Shown: positions 1 through 9,269, numbered from the stretch's first letter. The stretch is 64,000 bases of DNA from RYN-230 sp963834705 (GCA_963834705.1 CAWICV010000013.1:310001-374000); one strand, 5' to 3'. Program-made: numbers and translations. The notes: generated by a model not told the origin, from the letters alone.

Positions 1-1572
1 GTACACGCCCGGCCCGAAGCCGACGCCGGCCGCGGTGCCGCTGGTCACCACGGCCCGCATCATCGGCCGCAGCGTGTTCAGGATGGCCGCGCTCAGCTTG
101 CGCGGCGTGGCGGTCTGCTTCGGCATCGGGTCGGTCACCAGCAGCGGCGGCCGCCAGGTGCCGTCCGCAATGGCCGCCACCACGGTGGCCTGGCTGAGCG
201 GGTTGACCAGGTCGGTGCCCTGACCGAACGCGTCCGCGGCCAGGTCCACCGGCTGGTGCGGGGTGGTGAAGTGGCCGAGCGTGGCCGGGATGCCCAGGTT
301 GGCCTGCGCGTTGAAGCCGAAGGTACGGGCCATCGCGGCCAGCGCCGGGCCGCCCAGCCGCTCCGAGGCGAGCATGGCGAACGTCGTGTTGCAGGACACC
401 GCGAACGCGGTCTGCAGGTTCGTGGTGCCCAGGTGCTCGTTGTCGTCGTTGTGGAACACCCGGCCGCCCAGGTCGGCCGTGCTCGGGCACTGCACCGTGC
501 TGGACGGTGTCATCCCCTTCCCGGCCAGCCCGGACGCGGTGACCACCTTGAACGTGGAGCCGGGCGGGAAGATGCCCTCCAGCGCGCGGTCGAAGCCGCC
601 GGGCTGCTCCACCACGGCCAGGATCTTGCCGGTGGACGGCTGGGTGACCACCATGTCTACCGGCTTCCTGGTGCCCGCCGACGACACCGCGGCCGACGCG
701 GCCATCTGTGTCTGCATGTCGATGCTGGTCCGTACCGGCTTGCCAGGCACGGCCGGGAACCGGGCCGCGGTCTTGTCCACGTGCGTGCCCGGGCCTTCGA
801 CCGCGATGGTCAGCGACGGCCGCCCGGCCAGCTGGCCCTGGTAGGCCTGCTCGATGCCGCCCGAGCCGATCTGGTCGCCGGCCTGGTACGGCGCGCCCAG
901 CGCCTTGGCCTGCGCCTTGGTCGCGGCCACCACCGTGCCGGTGAGCAGCTCCAGCGAGCCGGACTGGGCCTGCATGGCGGCCGAGCTGAGCTGGGTGGTG
1001 CCGTCGGCGGCCAGGATGGCGGCCCGGGTGGGCCAGACCGCGCTGAGCGCGAAGTGCTGGCCGGCCCGCAGCCCGGGATACACCGCGGCCGGGCTCCAGC
1101 TCACCCACCAGCGCCGGTTCCGGTCCACCAGGCTGAGCTGCCCGTGGTAGGTCCAGGTGTGCCCGCTGGCCATGGTGACCGCGGCGGTGAACTGGGCCTG
1201 GGCGGTACCGCCGGACGACGTCACCGAGCCGAGCCTGGTGTGCAGGGTGCGTTGCCCGAGCTGGGCCGCGTACTGCCGGAGCGACCGGGACAGGCCGCCG
1301 TGCGGCACGTTCACGCTGATCTTGTCCATGGCCGGGTAGTCGCCGCGCTGCCAGCCGCTCAGGTAACTGGCCGCGGTCTGCTGCGGGCTGCCGGTCGTGC
1401 GCGTCAGCAGGTACCCGGCCGCGCCGCCACCCAGCACCACGACCAGCGCGGTCACGGTGACGACCACGATGATCGTGCGCCGCCGCCGGCGCTTGGGCCG
1501 GCCGGGCGGCGCCGGCGGCCCGTAGCCCGGGGCTGGAATGCCGGCGGATGGAGGAGTCCTGGCATGGCTCAC
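1..1572 (-). CDS. Class B penicillin-binding protein (transpeptidase), C-terminus outside window
   Basis: Cross-links peptidoglycan at the outer face of the membrane. The 524 codons present show a short Pro-rich cytoplasmic tail, a basic patch and one membrane segment at about residues 33-53, an NTF2-like MecA_N-type domain (about 60-175), a PBP dimer domain, and the start of the transpeptidase domain. The active-site tetrad S339-T-F-K342 and the SCN motif (S393-N395) are visible; the KTG motif must lie beyond the left edge. A GTG at 1572 is taken as the start because the frame continues in phase from the N-terminal tail into the membrane segment; an ATG at 1565 is in another frame. The gene is divergent from the deacetylase at 1696. 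It resembles PbpA/PBP2-type proteins, but without the rest of the gene the subclass stays open. Confidence 0.88.
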   Translation of the reverse strand, partial: MSHARTPPSAGIPAPGYGPPAPPGRPKRRRRRTIIVVVTVTALVVVLGGGAAGYLLTRTTGSPQQTAASYLSGWQRGDYPAMDKISVNVPHGGLSRSLRQYAAQLGQRTLHTRLGSVTSSGGTAQAQFTAAVTMASGHTWTYHGQLSLVDRNRRWWVSWSPAAVYPGLRAGQHFALSAVWPTRAAILAADGTTQLSSAAMQAQSGSLELLTGTVVAATKAQAKALGAPYQAGDQIGSGGIEQAYQGQLAGRPSLTIAVEGPGTHVDKTAARFPAVPGKPVRTSIDMQTQMAASAAVSSAGTRKPVDMVVTQPSTGKILAVVEQPGGFDRALEGIFPPGSTFKVVTASGLAGKGMTPSSTVQCPSTADLGGRVFHNDDNEHLGTTNLQTAFAVSCNTTFAMLASERLGGPALAAMARTFGFNAQANLGIPATLGHFTTPHQPVDLAADAFGQGTDLVNPLSQATVVAAIADGTWRPPLLVTDPMPKQTATPRKLSAAILNTLRPMMRAVVTSGTAAGVGFGPGVY

Positions 1573-1626
1573 GGGCCCTAACGATAGCCGCGGCCAGCAG
1601 GCAGCCGGTCCGGAACGGGGCTAGCC

Positions 1627-1666
1627 GGGTGCCGGCCGGCGGATTGCCTGGGTGCCGGCCGGCGGA
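1627..1666. repeat. 17-bp direct repeat between divergent genes
   Basis: The 17-bp unit GGGTGCCGGCCGGCGGA occurs at 1627-1643 and again at 1650-1666, period 23. It lies in the 123-bp gap between the divergent PBP and deacetylase genes. Each copy contains the palindrome GCCGGC. It could be a paired regulator site or a slippage product. Confidence 0.6.
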
Positions 1667-1695
1667 CTGTCGGTGCCGTCGGGCACGCTTGTGCC

Positions 1696-2529
1696 ATGGC
1701 GGAGAATCTCACCCTGATGGCAGTGCACGCGCACCCCGACGACGAGGCGTCGAGCACCGGCGGCGTGCTGGCCCGGTATTCCAGCGAAGGCGTCCGCACC
1801 GTGATCGTCACCTGCACCAACGGCGAGTTCGGGGACACGCCGGGCGGGGTCAAGCCGGGCGCTGACGGGCACGACGAGGAGCAGGTGGCGCAGATCCGGC
1901 TGGCCGAGCTGCGGGAGTCAGCCAAGCACCTCGGCGTCACCGACCTGGAACTGCTCGGCTATCACGACTCCGGCATGGTGGAGTGGGAGTATAAGGACCG
2001 GCCGGACGCATTCTGCAATGTCCCGCTGGCCACCGTTTCGGCCCGGATCGGCGGCCTGATCGAGCAGTACCGGCCGCAGGTCGTGGTCACCTATGACGAG
2101 AATGGCGGCTATCAGCATCCGGACCACGTGCACGCGGCCCGGTGCGCCGCCGCTGCGGTGGCCGGTACCGGCATCCCGGCCAAGCTGTACCTGACCGCGA
2201 TGCGGATCAGCGACTGGGCCAGGCTGTGGGCCGCGCTCCGCGAGGCCGGGGTGGACGTGCCCGATCCCGGCGGCGATTTCCCCGAGGAGACCCGGCGCCA
2301 GATGGAGGCGGCCGAGGCGCGCATCACCACCACGGTCGACATCCGCCCGGTGCTCAGCCAGAAGCGGGCCGCACTGCTCTCGCACGCCAGCCAGATCAAT
2401 GACTCGTGGTTCAGCAAGATCCCGCCGGACGTCGCGGAGCAGGTGTTCGGCCAGGAGAGCTTCATCCGGGCGGTGGACCGCAGCGATGCCCCGGTGCCCG
2501 AGGATGACCTGTTCGCCGGCCTGCGCTGA
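1696..2529 (+). CDS. PIG-L family deacetylase (MshB/Mca-like)
   Basis: This is a 277-residue zinc-dependent N-acetyl-sugar deacetylase or amidase of the LmbE/PIG-L superfamily, probably cytosolic. The signature HAHPDDE sits at residues 11-17, and HPDH at 141-144 supplies the third zinc ligand, giving the expected set H13, D16 and H144. TYDENGGYQHPDH resembles mycothiol enzymes: MshB deacetylates GlcNAc-inositol in mycothiol synthesis, and Mca cleaves mycothiol conjugates. The N-terminal motif is mixed between the two and related uncharacterised paralogues exist, so I give no symbol. The neighbours (PBP, beta-glucosidase) do not point to a pathway. Confidence 0.85.
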   Translation: MAENLTLMAVHAHPDDEASSTGGVLARYSSEGVRTVIVTCTNGEFGDTPGGVKPGADGHDEEQVAQIRLAELRESAKHLGVTDLELLGYHDSGMVEWEYKDRPDAFCNVPLATVSARIGGLIEQYRPQVVVTYDENGGYQHPDHVHAARCAAAAVAGTGIPAKLYLTAMRISDWARLWAALREAGVDVPDPGGDFPEETRRQMEAAEARITTTVDIRPVLSQKRAALLSHASQINDSWFSKIPPDVAEQVFGQESFIRAVDRSDAPVPEDDLFAGLR

Positions 2530-2566
2530 CCGGCTGACCGCCGCGGCGGAAGGTCATTTACGAATT

Positions 2567-2684
2567 ATTGCCACGGCAGCCCATTGGCAGCCCACCCGGG
2601 CAGGGGTTTGACTGTGCAGTGCGGCACCGGGCGTGCGCCCCCGGTCGCGCCGGGGCTGCCGGGGCCGTCATTCGCCGTGGCAAT
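2567..2684 (+). promoter_or_regulatory. Long-range 10-bp inverted repeat in the leader of the GH3 gene
   Basis: ATTGCCACGG at 2567-2576 is perfectly complementary to CCGTGGCAAT at 2675-2684. The second arm directly abuts the GGAGG ribosome-binding site (2685-2689). Pairing in an RNA leader could close off a 98-nt loop; alternatively the arms are two half-sites for a repressor. The region also has a 9-bp direct repeat (GGCAGCCCA) near 2574-2592. Confidence 0.35.
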
Positions 2685-2696
2685 GGAGGCCGTTCC

Positions 2697-5204
2697 ATGT
2701 CAGATTTCACACATATCAGCAGCCGCCGCAGGTGGCGTGGCCGGGGCATAGCGGCGGCCGCCGTTTTGCTGGCCGCGGCCCTGGCGCCAGCCGTGGCACT
2801 GGCCCCGGCAGGCGCCGCATCAGCCCGCCGCGGCGCGAGCTTAACCAGTTCCAGCGCGAACTGCCCCTGGCTCAACCAGTCCCTGCCGATCAGCCAGCGG
2901 GTGCATCTGCTGCTGGCTAAGATGACGCTGGCCGACAAGATCAACATGGTCACGGGCGGCGGCACCAGCGAGCCGTACGTGTTCTACATCAAGGCCATCC
3001 CGAGCCTGTGCATCCCGGCCATGGGCGAGGAGGACGGGCCGCTCGGGGTGGGCGACGGGCTCACCGGGGTGACCGAACTGCCGTCCGCCGCTACCCTGGC
3101 GGCCACTTTTGACCCGTCGCTGGCCAGCCAGTATGGCCGGGTCATCGGGTCAGAGGAACGCGGCAAGGGGGCGATGGTCAACCTCGGCCCCACGGTCAAC
3201 ATCGACCGCGACCCGCGCTGGGGCCGCGAGTTTGAGGCGTTCACCGAGGACCCGTTCCTGAACAGCTCGATGGCCGCCAACGAGATCGACGGGGTGCAGA
3301 GCCAGGGAGAAATGTCCCAGGTCAAGCACTACGCGGTCTACAACCAGGAGACGAACAGGAACACCCCGGCCGACGACGCGATCATCAGCAAGCGGGCCAT
3401 GCATGAGATCTACCTGCCCGCGTTCTGGGCCGCCACGAAGATAGCCCGGGCGTCGTCAGTGATGTGCTCGTATGCCACCATCAACGGGCAGTACGCCTGC
3501 CAGAATAAGTACCTGCTGCGCACCACGCTGGACCAGCGCTGGCACTTCCCCGGCTTCGTCACCTCGGACTACGACGCCACCCACTCCACCGTGGCGTCCG
3601 CCGAGGCCGGCCTGGACCAGGAGATGCCCGGGCCCGTCTACTACGGCCCGGCGCTGCAGGCGGCCGTGCAGTCCGGCCAGGTCAGCGAGGCCACACTGAA
3701 CGAGATGGTGTCCCGCATCCTGACCGAACTGTTCCGCTTCAACGAGTTCAACAACCCGCCGAGCGGGGCGACCACCGCGACCGTGACCACGCCGGCGCAC
3801 CAGGCGCTCTCGGCCACGGTGGCGGAGACCGGCACCGTGCTGCTGAAGGACAACCATGGCGTGCTCCCGCTCCGGGCGGCCGGTGGCGGCTCGGTGGCGG
3901 TGATCGGCCCGGCCGCGTCGGCCGCACCGGTCTACACTGGCGGCGGCAGCGCCTACGTCACCGCGCCGTTCCACGTCACGCCGCTGCAGGGGATCCAGGC
4001 GGCCGCCAAGGCGGGCACCTCGGTGTCCTACCGCCAGGGTCTGCCCACGGACACCTCGCTGACGCCGATCCCGGCCTCCGCGCTGAGCCCGCCTTACACC
4101 GGCACCAGCTTCGGCGGGAGTTACACCGGCACGCTGACCGCCCCCGAGACCGGCACCTACGTGCTGGCTTTCACCAACCCAACGCCGTACAACGTCACCT
4201 ACCTGTACCTGGACGGCCATGAGATCCTGGCCAACCCGGGCACGCCGCCGGTGTCCACCTACTCGGTGGGCGTCAACCTGGTGGCCGGGCAGACGTACAA
4301 GCTGCAGCTCAGCGGGTCCGGCGCGTCGTCCGGCCTGAGCTGGGCCACGCCGTCCGACCTGGCTCCCTACATCAGCCAGGCGGTCAGCGCGGCCAAGGCG
4401 GCCGCTACCGCGGTGGTCGTGGTGTCCGATGATACGGAGACCGAGGCCGCGGACCGGGCCAGCCTGAACCTCCCGTCCGCGCAAAACGAACTGATCTCGG
4501 CGGTGGCTGCGGCCAACCCGCACACGGTCGTCGTGATCGACGCGGGCGCTCCCGTGGTCATGCCCTGGCTGAGCCGGGTCGCCGGCGTGGTCGATGCGTG
4601 GTACCCAGGCGAGAGCAACGGCACCGCGCTGGCGAACGTGCTGTTCGGCCAGACCGACCCCAGCGGGCACCTGCCGGTCACCTTCCCGGTCGCACTCTCC
4701 CAGGTGCCAGCGGCCAGCCCGGCCCAGTTCCCGGGCGTGAACGGAAAGGTGCTGTACTCCGAGGGGATCGACGTGGGTTACCGGTACTACGACGTCCACA
4801 ACGAGACGCCGCTGTTCCCGTTCGGCTACGGGCTGTCCTACGCGCGGTTCTCATTCAGCCACCTGGTGGTCGCGCCATGGCGCGATGGCCGGGTCGCGGT
4901 GTCCGCGACGGTCATCAATACCGGCCGGGTGGCGGGCGCGGACGTGGCCCAGCTCTACCTGGGCGACCCCGCGGCTGCTGGTGAGCCGCCCCGGCAACTT
5001 AAGGGGTTCTCCCGGGTAAGCCTGCAGCCGGGCCAGTTGACCACAGTGCACTTCTGGCTGACCCGCCACGACCTGTCCTACTGGAACAGCGCGGCGAACG
5101 GCTGGGTGCTGCCCGGCGGCCGGTTCACCGTCTACGTGGGCGACTCCTCGGCACGGGCCGGGCTGCCGCTGCGCACCGGATTTACCCTGGCGGGCGGGCA
5201 CTGA
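2697..5204 (+). CDS. Secreted GH3 beta-glucosidase with PA14-like insert
   Basis: Hydrolyses terminal beta-linked sugars, most likely cello-oligosaccharides or plant glucosides, outside the cell. The 835-residue protein has a signal peptide: a basic stretch at residues 10-16, then an Ala/Leu-rich core to about residue 40. The GH3 barrel follows; KHYAVYNQE is the substrate-binding segment and the nucleophile is D291 in TSDYD. A PA14-like beta domain (about 465-555) is inserted in the C-terminal alpha/beta domain, and a fibronectin-III-like domain closes the protein. ATG 2697 is chosen because GGAGG lies 7 bases upstream and the signal peptide begins there; an in-frame ATG at 2568 would add 43 unlikely residues. 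A strong hairpin follows the stop. Exact substrate cannot be read. Confidence 0.92.
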   Translation: MSDFTHISSRRRWRGRGIAAAAVLLAAALAPAVALAPAGAASARRGASLTSSSANCPWLNQSLPISQRVHLLLAKMTLADKINMVTGGGTSEPYVFYIKAIPSLCIPAMGEEDGPLGVGDGLTGVTELPSAATLAATFDPSLASQYGRVIGSEERGKGAMVNLGPTVNIDRDPRWGREFEAFTEDPFLNSSMAANEIDGVQSQGEMSQVKHYAVYNQETNRNTPADDAIISKRAMHEIYLPAFWAATKIARASSVMCSYATINGQYACQNKYLLRTTLDQRWHFPGFVTSDYDATHSTVASAEAGLDQEMPGPVYYGPALQAAVQSGQVSEATLNEMVSRILTELFRFNEFNNPPSGATTATVTTPAHQALSATVAETGTVLLKDNHGVLPLRAAGGGSVAVIGPAASAAPVYTGGGSAYVTAPFHVTPLQGIQAAAKAGTSVSYRQGLPTDTSLTPIPASALSPPYTGTSFGGSYTGTLTAPETGTYVLAFTNPTPYNVTYLYLDGHEILANPGTPPVSTYSVGVNLVAGQTYKLQLSGSGASSGLSWATPSDLAPYISQAVSAAKAAATAVVVVSDDTETEAADRASLNLPSAQNELISAVAAANPHTVVVIDAGAPVVMPWLSRVAGVVDAWYPGESNGTALANVLFGQTDPSGHLPVTFPVALSQVPAASPAQFPGVNGKVLYSEGIDVGYRYYDVHNETPLFPFGYGLSYARFSFSHLVVAPWRDGRVAVSATVINTGRVAGADVAQLYLGDPAAAGEPPRQLKGFSRVSLQPGQLTTVHFWLTRHDLSYWNSAANGWVLPGGRFTVYVGDSSARAGLPLRTGFTLAGGH

Positions 5205-5211
5205 CCACCGT

Positions 5212-5247
5212 CCCGGGTCCGCGGCCACCCTAGGCCGCGGACCCGGG
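5212..5247 (+). terminator. Perfect 15-bp stem hairpin after the GH3 gene
   Basis: The arms 5212-5226 and 5233-5247 are fully complementary (CCCGGGTCCGCGGCC) around a 6-base loop, 8 bases after the GH3 stop. There is no U-tract, as is common for actinobacterial terminators. It separates the beta-glucosidase from the ClC gene. Confidence 0.8.
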
Positions 5248-5313
5248 AGGTCAGCGCCCTCTCACCCCCCGGGGGTGAGGCGGGCCGGCCAGGCCGCCCG
5301 GCATCGTGGCGTG

Positions 5314-6660
5314 ATGCCGGCTGATCCTCTGGCTTTGCTGCGCAGCCGCAGCTACCTGGTCTTGCTGGTGCTCGCCGGGCTGATCGGCGCGCCCATCTCG
5401 GCGGCCGCCTACTTTTTCCTCGCGCTGGTCAGCAAGCTGCAGGGGTGGGTCTTCTCGTCGCTGCCGCACGCGCTCGGCTTCCATGCCGAGCCGATGTGGT
5501 GGCCGGTGCTGCCGCTGCTGCTGGCCGGGGTGCTGGTGCCGCTGGCCATCAAGTACCTGCCGGGTACCGGCGGGCATTCCCCGGCCGACGGGTTCAAGGC
5601 CGGGGGTGGCGGCCCGCAGCCGATCGAGCTGCCCGGTGTGGTGCTGGCCGCGCTGGCCACGCTCAGCCTGGGCGTGGTGCTCGGGCCGGAGGCGCCGCTG
5701 ATCGCGCTGGGCGCGGGCCTGGGCATCTGCGCGATGCGGCTGGTCAGACGGGACGCGCCGGACCGGGCGACCGCCATGGTGGCGGCGGCGGGCAGCTTCG
5801 CGTCGATCAGCACACTGTTCGGCTCGCCGCTGCTCGGGGCGTTTCTGCTGATGGAGGCGTCCGGGCTGGGCGGCGCCACGATGGAACTGGTGCTGGTGCC
5901 CGGTCTGCTGGCGGCCGGCATCGGCTCGCTCATCTTCATCGGCCTCGACTCGGCCACCGGGCTGGGCACGTTCTCGCTGGCCATCCCGCACCTGCCGCAC
6001 CTCGGGCCGCCCACCGTCGGCGAGTTCGGCTGGGCCCTGGTGATCGGGGTGGCGGCGGCCGTCGTCGGCACCGGCATCCACCGGCTCGCCGTGGTCCTCC
6101 GGGATCACACCGGGCGGCGGATGCTGCTGGCCATGCCGCTGATCGGGCTGGCCATCGCCGGGCTGGCCATCGCGTACGCGGCGGGCACCGGAAAGGGCTC
6201 CAGCGAGGTGCTGTTCTCCGGGCAGGACGCGCTTGGCCCGCTGATCATTCACGGCAGCGGCTACACGGTGGGCGCGCTGCTGCTGCTCCTGGTGTGCAAG
6301 GGCCTGGCCTACGGCGGGTCGCTGAGCTCGTTCCGTGGCGGCCCGGTCTTCCCATCCCTGTTCCTCGGCGCGGCCGGCGGGATAGCGCTGTCCCACCTGC
6401 CCGGCCTGCCGCTGGTGGCGGGCGCGGCCATGGGCATCGGCGCGATGAGCGCGGCCATGCTCCGGTTGCCGCTGACCTCGGTGCTGCTGGCCACGCTGCT
6501 GCTGTCCTCCGACGGCCTCCAGGTCATGCCGCTGGCCATCGTGGCCGTGGTGGTGGCCTACGTGGTGTCGGTCCGGCTGACCCCCGCCCCGGCCCCGGCC
6601 GAACCGCCGGAACCCGCCCCGGCGACGGCGGACACCGCGGCTGGGCGCGCCGCTAGCTGA
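5314..6660 (+). CDS. ClC-family chloride channel/antiporter
   Basis: A 448-residue polytopic membrane protein of the ClC family, moving chloride or exchanging it for protons. Visible signatures are GPEAP (residue E126 corresponds to the gating/proton glutamate of GxEGP), and GGPVFPSLFLGAAGG near the C-terminus, which matches the GxFxP selectivity segment. About ten hydrophobic segments are present. The tail is Pro/Ala-rich and no CBS domains follow. ATG 5314 is preferred to GTG 5275 because it precedes the hydrophobic segment more closely. The gene converges on the LigD-type gene with only 6 bases between stops. Transport mode (channel or exchanger) is not decidable by eye. Confidence 0.88.
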   Translation: MPADPLALLRSRSYLVLLVLAGLIGAPISAAAYFFLALVSKLQGWVFSSLPHALGFHAEPMWWPVLPLLLAGVLVPLAIKYLPGTGGHSPADGFKAGGGGPQPIELPGVVLAALATLSLGVVLGPEAPLIALGAGLGICAMRLVRRDAPDRATAMVAAAGSFASISTLFGSPLLGAFLLMEASGLGGATMELVLVPGLLAAGIGSLIFIGLDSATGLGTFSLAIPHLPHLGPPTVGEFGWALVIGVAAAVVGTGIHRLAVVLRDHTGRRMLLAMPLIGLAIAGLAIAYAAGTGKGSSEVLFSGQDALGPLIIHGSGYTVGALLLLLVCKGLAYGGSLSSFRGGPVFPSLFLGAAGGIALSHLPGLPLVAGAAMGIGAMSAAMLRLPLTSVLLATLLLSSDGLQVMPLAIVAVVVAYVVSVRLTPAPAPAEPPEPAPATADTAAGRAAS

Positions 6661-6666
6661 TCTCTG

Positions 6667-8247
6667 CTAGCTAATAGTGGGCAGGGTCTGGTCTCCGTCC
6701 AGCACGGTGGCGAACAGGTCGCCGCGCGCGGCCAGCCGGGCCGGCATGTCCCGTATCGTGATGCCGTCCGGCCGCAGGTCCGGGTCGTCCAGCTCGTCCC
6801 AGCCGATCGGTGCGGACACCGGCGCCCTGGCCGCGGCCCGCGGGCTGTACGGCGCGACCAGCGTCTTGTTGTGCACGTTCTGGGTGTAGTCCAGCCTGGC
6901 CCGGCCGCCCCGCTCCCGCACGTCCCACTTCCAGCTGACCAGGTCGGGCACGACCGCGCCGATCGCCTTGGACAGCTGCTCCACCCAAGCCCGGGTGTCC
7001 GCGAAGCTGGGCCCCCGGGTTACCGGGATCCAGATCTGCAGGCCCCGCCGGCCGGTCAGCTTGGGCTGCCCGCGCACCCCCAGATGGTCCAGGGCGGTGC
7101 GGTGCAGCCGGGCCAGCACCAGGATGTCGGCCCAGGACGTGGTTTCCCCGGGGTCGATGTCGATCAGCGCGTAGTCCGGCTGGTCCGGCTGGTCGGTCCG
7201 GGCGGTCCAGGCGTGCCATTCCAGCGCGCCGAAGTTGGCCGCCCAGATCAGCGCGGCCGGCTCGTCCACCACCAGGTAGGTGCTGGTCTTGCCGGGTTCC
7301 GCGGCCGGGTCGGTCCAGCGCGGCAGCCAGCCGGGCGCGTGGTCGGGGAGCTGCTTGTGCCAGAACCCGGCGGTATCCGCGCCGCCCGGGAAGCGGTGCA
7401 TGTTCAGCGCCCGGCCGGCCAGGTAGGGCAGCGCCACCGGGGCGATCTGCGCGGCGTACCGGATCAGCTCCCGTTTGGTCACCGGCGCCGCACCGTCGCG
7501 CGCCGGGAACAGCTCCTTGTCCAGGTTGGTCAGCTTGAGCTGCCGCCCGAACACGGCCCAGCTGCCGCCGTTGCCGAGCGCGTCCAGGCTGGCCAGTTCG
7601 CCGGGCTCGGGCCCGGCCGGCGCCGGCGGGCGGAGCCGCACCGACGCCTGGGCGGCGGGCAGGTCGGACCGCCACATCCGCTCCGGGTCGGCCTTGACCT
7701 CGTCGTTGGTCCGCCCGCTGAGCACCGAGGCCGGGTAGTCCTCCGGGTTCCAGCCCTTGACCGCATACTCGTCGTGCTTGTGCAGCAGCAGCCACTGGTC
7801 GCCGTCCCTGCGGATCAGGATGAACCGGCCGCGCAGCTTCTCGCCGAGCAGATCGGCATGGAAGTCGCCGGCCCGCACCGCGGCGGCCGGGTCGTCGGTG
7901 GCGTGCGGTTCCCAGGTGCCGCGGTCCCAGACGATCACGTCACCGCCGCCGTACTCGCCGCGCGGGATCACCCCCTCGAAGTTCAGGTACTCGATGGGGT
8001 GGTCCTCGACGTGCACCGCGGTGCGCCGGACGTCCGGATCCAGCGTCGGGCCCCGCGGCACGGCCCAGCTGACCAGCACCCCATCGATCTCGAAGCGCAG
8101 GTCGTAGTGCAGCCGCCGGGCCCGGTGCCGCTGCACCACGAAGCGCGGGGCTCCGTCCGGCGGGCCGGGCGGCCTGGCCTGCCCGGCCGGTTCCGGGGTC
8201 CGGCTGAAGTCGCGCTTGTGCTGATAACCGGCCAGCTTCCCGGGCAT
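6667..8247 (-). CDS. LigD-type 3'-phosphoesterase + primase-polymerase, no ligase domain
   Basis: A 526-residue DNA repair protein built from two LigD modules. Residues about 10-180 form the 3'-phosphoesterase domain (HRARRLHYDLR and HVEDHPIEY motifs). Residues about 230-525 form the archaeo-eukaryotic primase-like polymerase domain; D363-x-D365 in LIDIDPG are the metal ligands. The ATP-dependent ligase domain found in LigD of mycobacteria and pseudomonads is absent, so ligation in end joining must come from a separate protein. Start ATG 8247 has GGGAGG 7 bases upstream. No Ku gene lies next to it. The gene is divergent from the hypothetical gene at 8406. Confidence 0.9.
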   Translation of the reverse strand: MPGKLAGYQHKRDFSRTPEPAGQARPPGPPDGAPRFVVQRHRARRLHYDLRFEIDGVLVSWAVPRGPTLDPDVRRTAVHVEDHPIEYLNFEGVIPRGEYGGGDVIVWDRGTWEPHATDDPAAAVRAGDFHADLLGEKLRGRFILIRRDGDQWLLLHKHDEYAVKGWNPEDYPASVLSGRTNDEVKADPERMWRSDLPAAQASVRLRPPAPAGPEPGELASLDALGNGGSWAVFGRQLKLTNLDKELFPARDGAAPVTKRELIRYAAQIAPVALPYLAGRALNMHRFPGGADTAGFWHKQLPDHAPGWLPRWTDPAAEPGKTSTYLVVDEPAALIWAANFGALEWHAWTARTDQPDQPDYALIDIDPGETTSWADILVLARLHRTALDHLGVRGQPKLTGRRGLQIWIPVTRGPSFADTRAWVEQLSKAIGAVVPDLVSWKWDVRERGGRARLDYTQNVHNKTLVAPYSPRAAARAPVSAPIGWDELDDPDLRPDGITIRDMPARLAARGDLFATVLDGDQTLPTIS

Positions 8248-8405
8248 CCGGCACCTCCCGTCACCAGATGGGACCTACCCGCCTGGGCTGGGCTGGCACA
8301 CGCCAGGCATCCGGTGGCGGTGCGGGCGGGGCCTGGGCGCTGGGTAGCCTGAGGGTCCGGCTGCCCGCGCTGCGTAGGCCGGGCTGAGGGGGGTAACGGG
8401 AGCGC

Positions 8406-9269
8406 ATGAAGATACCGGGCCGGGGCCGGCGCCGCCGGGCGGGCCAGTTCAGCGAGTCCGCCGTGGCTGCGCCACCCGTGGCGGCACCAGACGGGGATGC
8501 ACTGACCCAGGAGGTGGCCCGGCTGGCCGGCGAGCTGGCCGAGGCCGAGGAAGTCACCCCGTCGCGATGGCGGCGGTTCCAGGCCGCGGCCACCCGGCTG
8601 GTGCACCGCAGCGGGCGGGCCGGCCGGGCGGGCCGGGGCCGCGCCGTCTCGTGGGGCCGCTGGCTGACCGCCCAGGTGCTCGCGATGGCGCCCCGGCTGC
8701 CGGTGCGCACCCAGGCCACGCTGCGCGCCCAGTTCCCCGGGCTGACCCCGGAGGAGCTGGCCGACAAGCTGATCCAGGGCTCGTCCCGGGCGGCCGCGTC
8801 GGTCGGCGCGGCGGTCGGCGCGGCCATGTTCCTGCCGCTGCCCGCGGCCCCGGTGGAAGTGCTGGTCGAGACGCTGGCCGTGGTCGGCATCGAGGTCAAG
8901 CTGGTGGCCGAGCTGCACGAGGTGTACGGGATGCGGGCCCCGGGCCCGGTCACGGAGCGGATGCTGGCCTACGTGGCCGCCTGGGCGGACCGGAGCGGGG
9001 TGGCGCTGGTGCCCGGCGGGCTGGCCCTGGCGGTGGGCTCGCCGCTGCGGCACCGGCTGCAGCGCCGGCTCATCGCCCGGGCCGGGCGCAGCGCCGCCTC
9101 CCTCGGGCCACTGCTCACCGGGGCGGCGGCGGGCGCGCTGCTGAACCGGCACGAGACCCGGCGGCTGGGCCAGGACGTCCGGGACGACCTGCGCCGCCGC
9201 TCGCCCTATGCGGCCGGCTGGCCGGACCGGCCGGCGCCGGTGGCCCGGCCAGCTAGCCCGGCCAGCTAG
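8406..9269 (+). CDS. Hypothetical Ala/Arg-rich protein, possibly membrane-associated
   Basis: I do not recognise this 287-residue protein with certainty. It begins with a strongly basic segment (residues 3-13) and then an acidic helix. A hydrophobic Ala/Val-rich stretch lies around residues 138-170 and another around 195-205, and the C-terminus is Pro/Ala-rich. Codon use is like the neighbours. A loose resemblance to EcsC-like actinobacterial proteins is possible but unproven. Its stop codon lies within the second copy of a 13-bp tandem duplication and overlaps the stop of the convergent STAS gene. Confidence 0.7.
   Translation: MKIPGRGRRRRAGQFSESAVAAPPVAAPDGDALTQEVARLAGELAEAEEVTPSRWRRFQAAATRLVHRSGRAGRAGRGRAVSWGRWLTAQVLAMAPRLPVRTQATLRAQFPGLTPEELADKLIQGSSRAAASVGAAVGAAMFLPLPAAPVEVLVETLAVVGIEVKLVAELHEVYGMRAPGPVTERMLAYVAAWADRSGVALVPGGLALAVGSPLRHRLQRRLIARAGRSAASLGPLLTGAAAGALLNRHETRRLGQDVRDDLRRRSPYAAGWPDRPAPVARPASPAS

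Noticed and set aside
256..1581. Long open frame on the plus strand opposite the PBP gene
   Set aside because: It is Arg/Gly/His-rich with no domain, and mirrors a minus-strand gene that has a full set of PBP motifs; typical high-GC antisense shadow.
3456..4799. 447-codon minus-strand frame inside the GH3 gene
   Set aside because: No start context or domain; the plus strand encodes a clear glycoside hydrolase.
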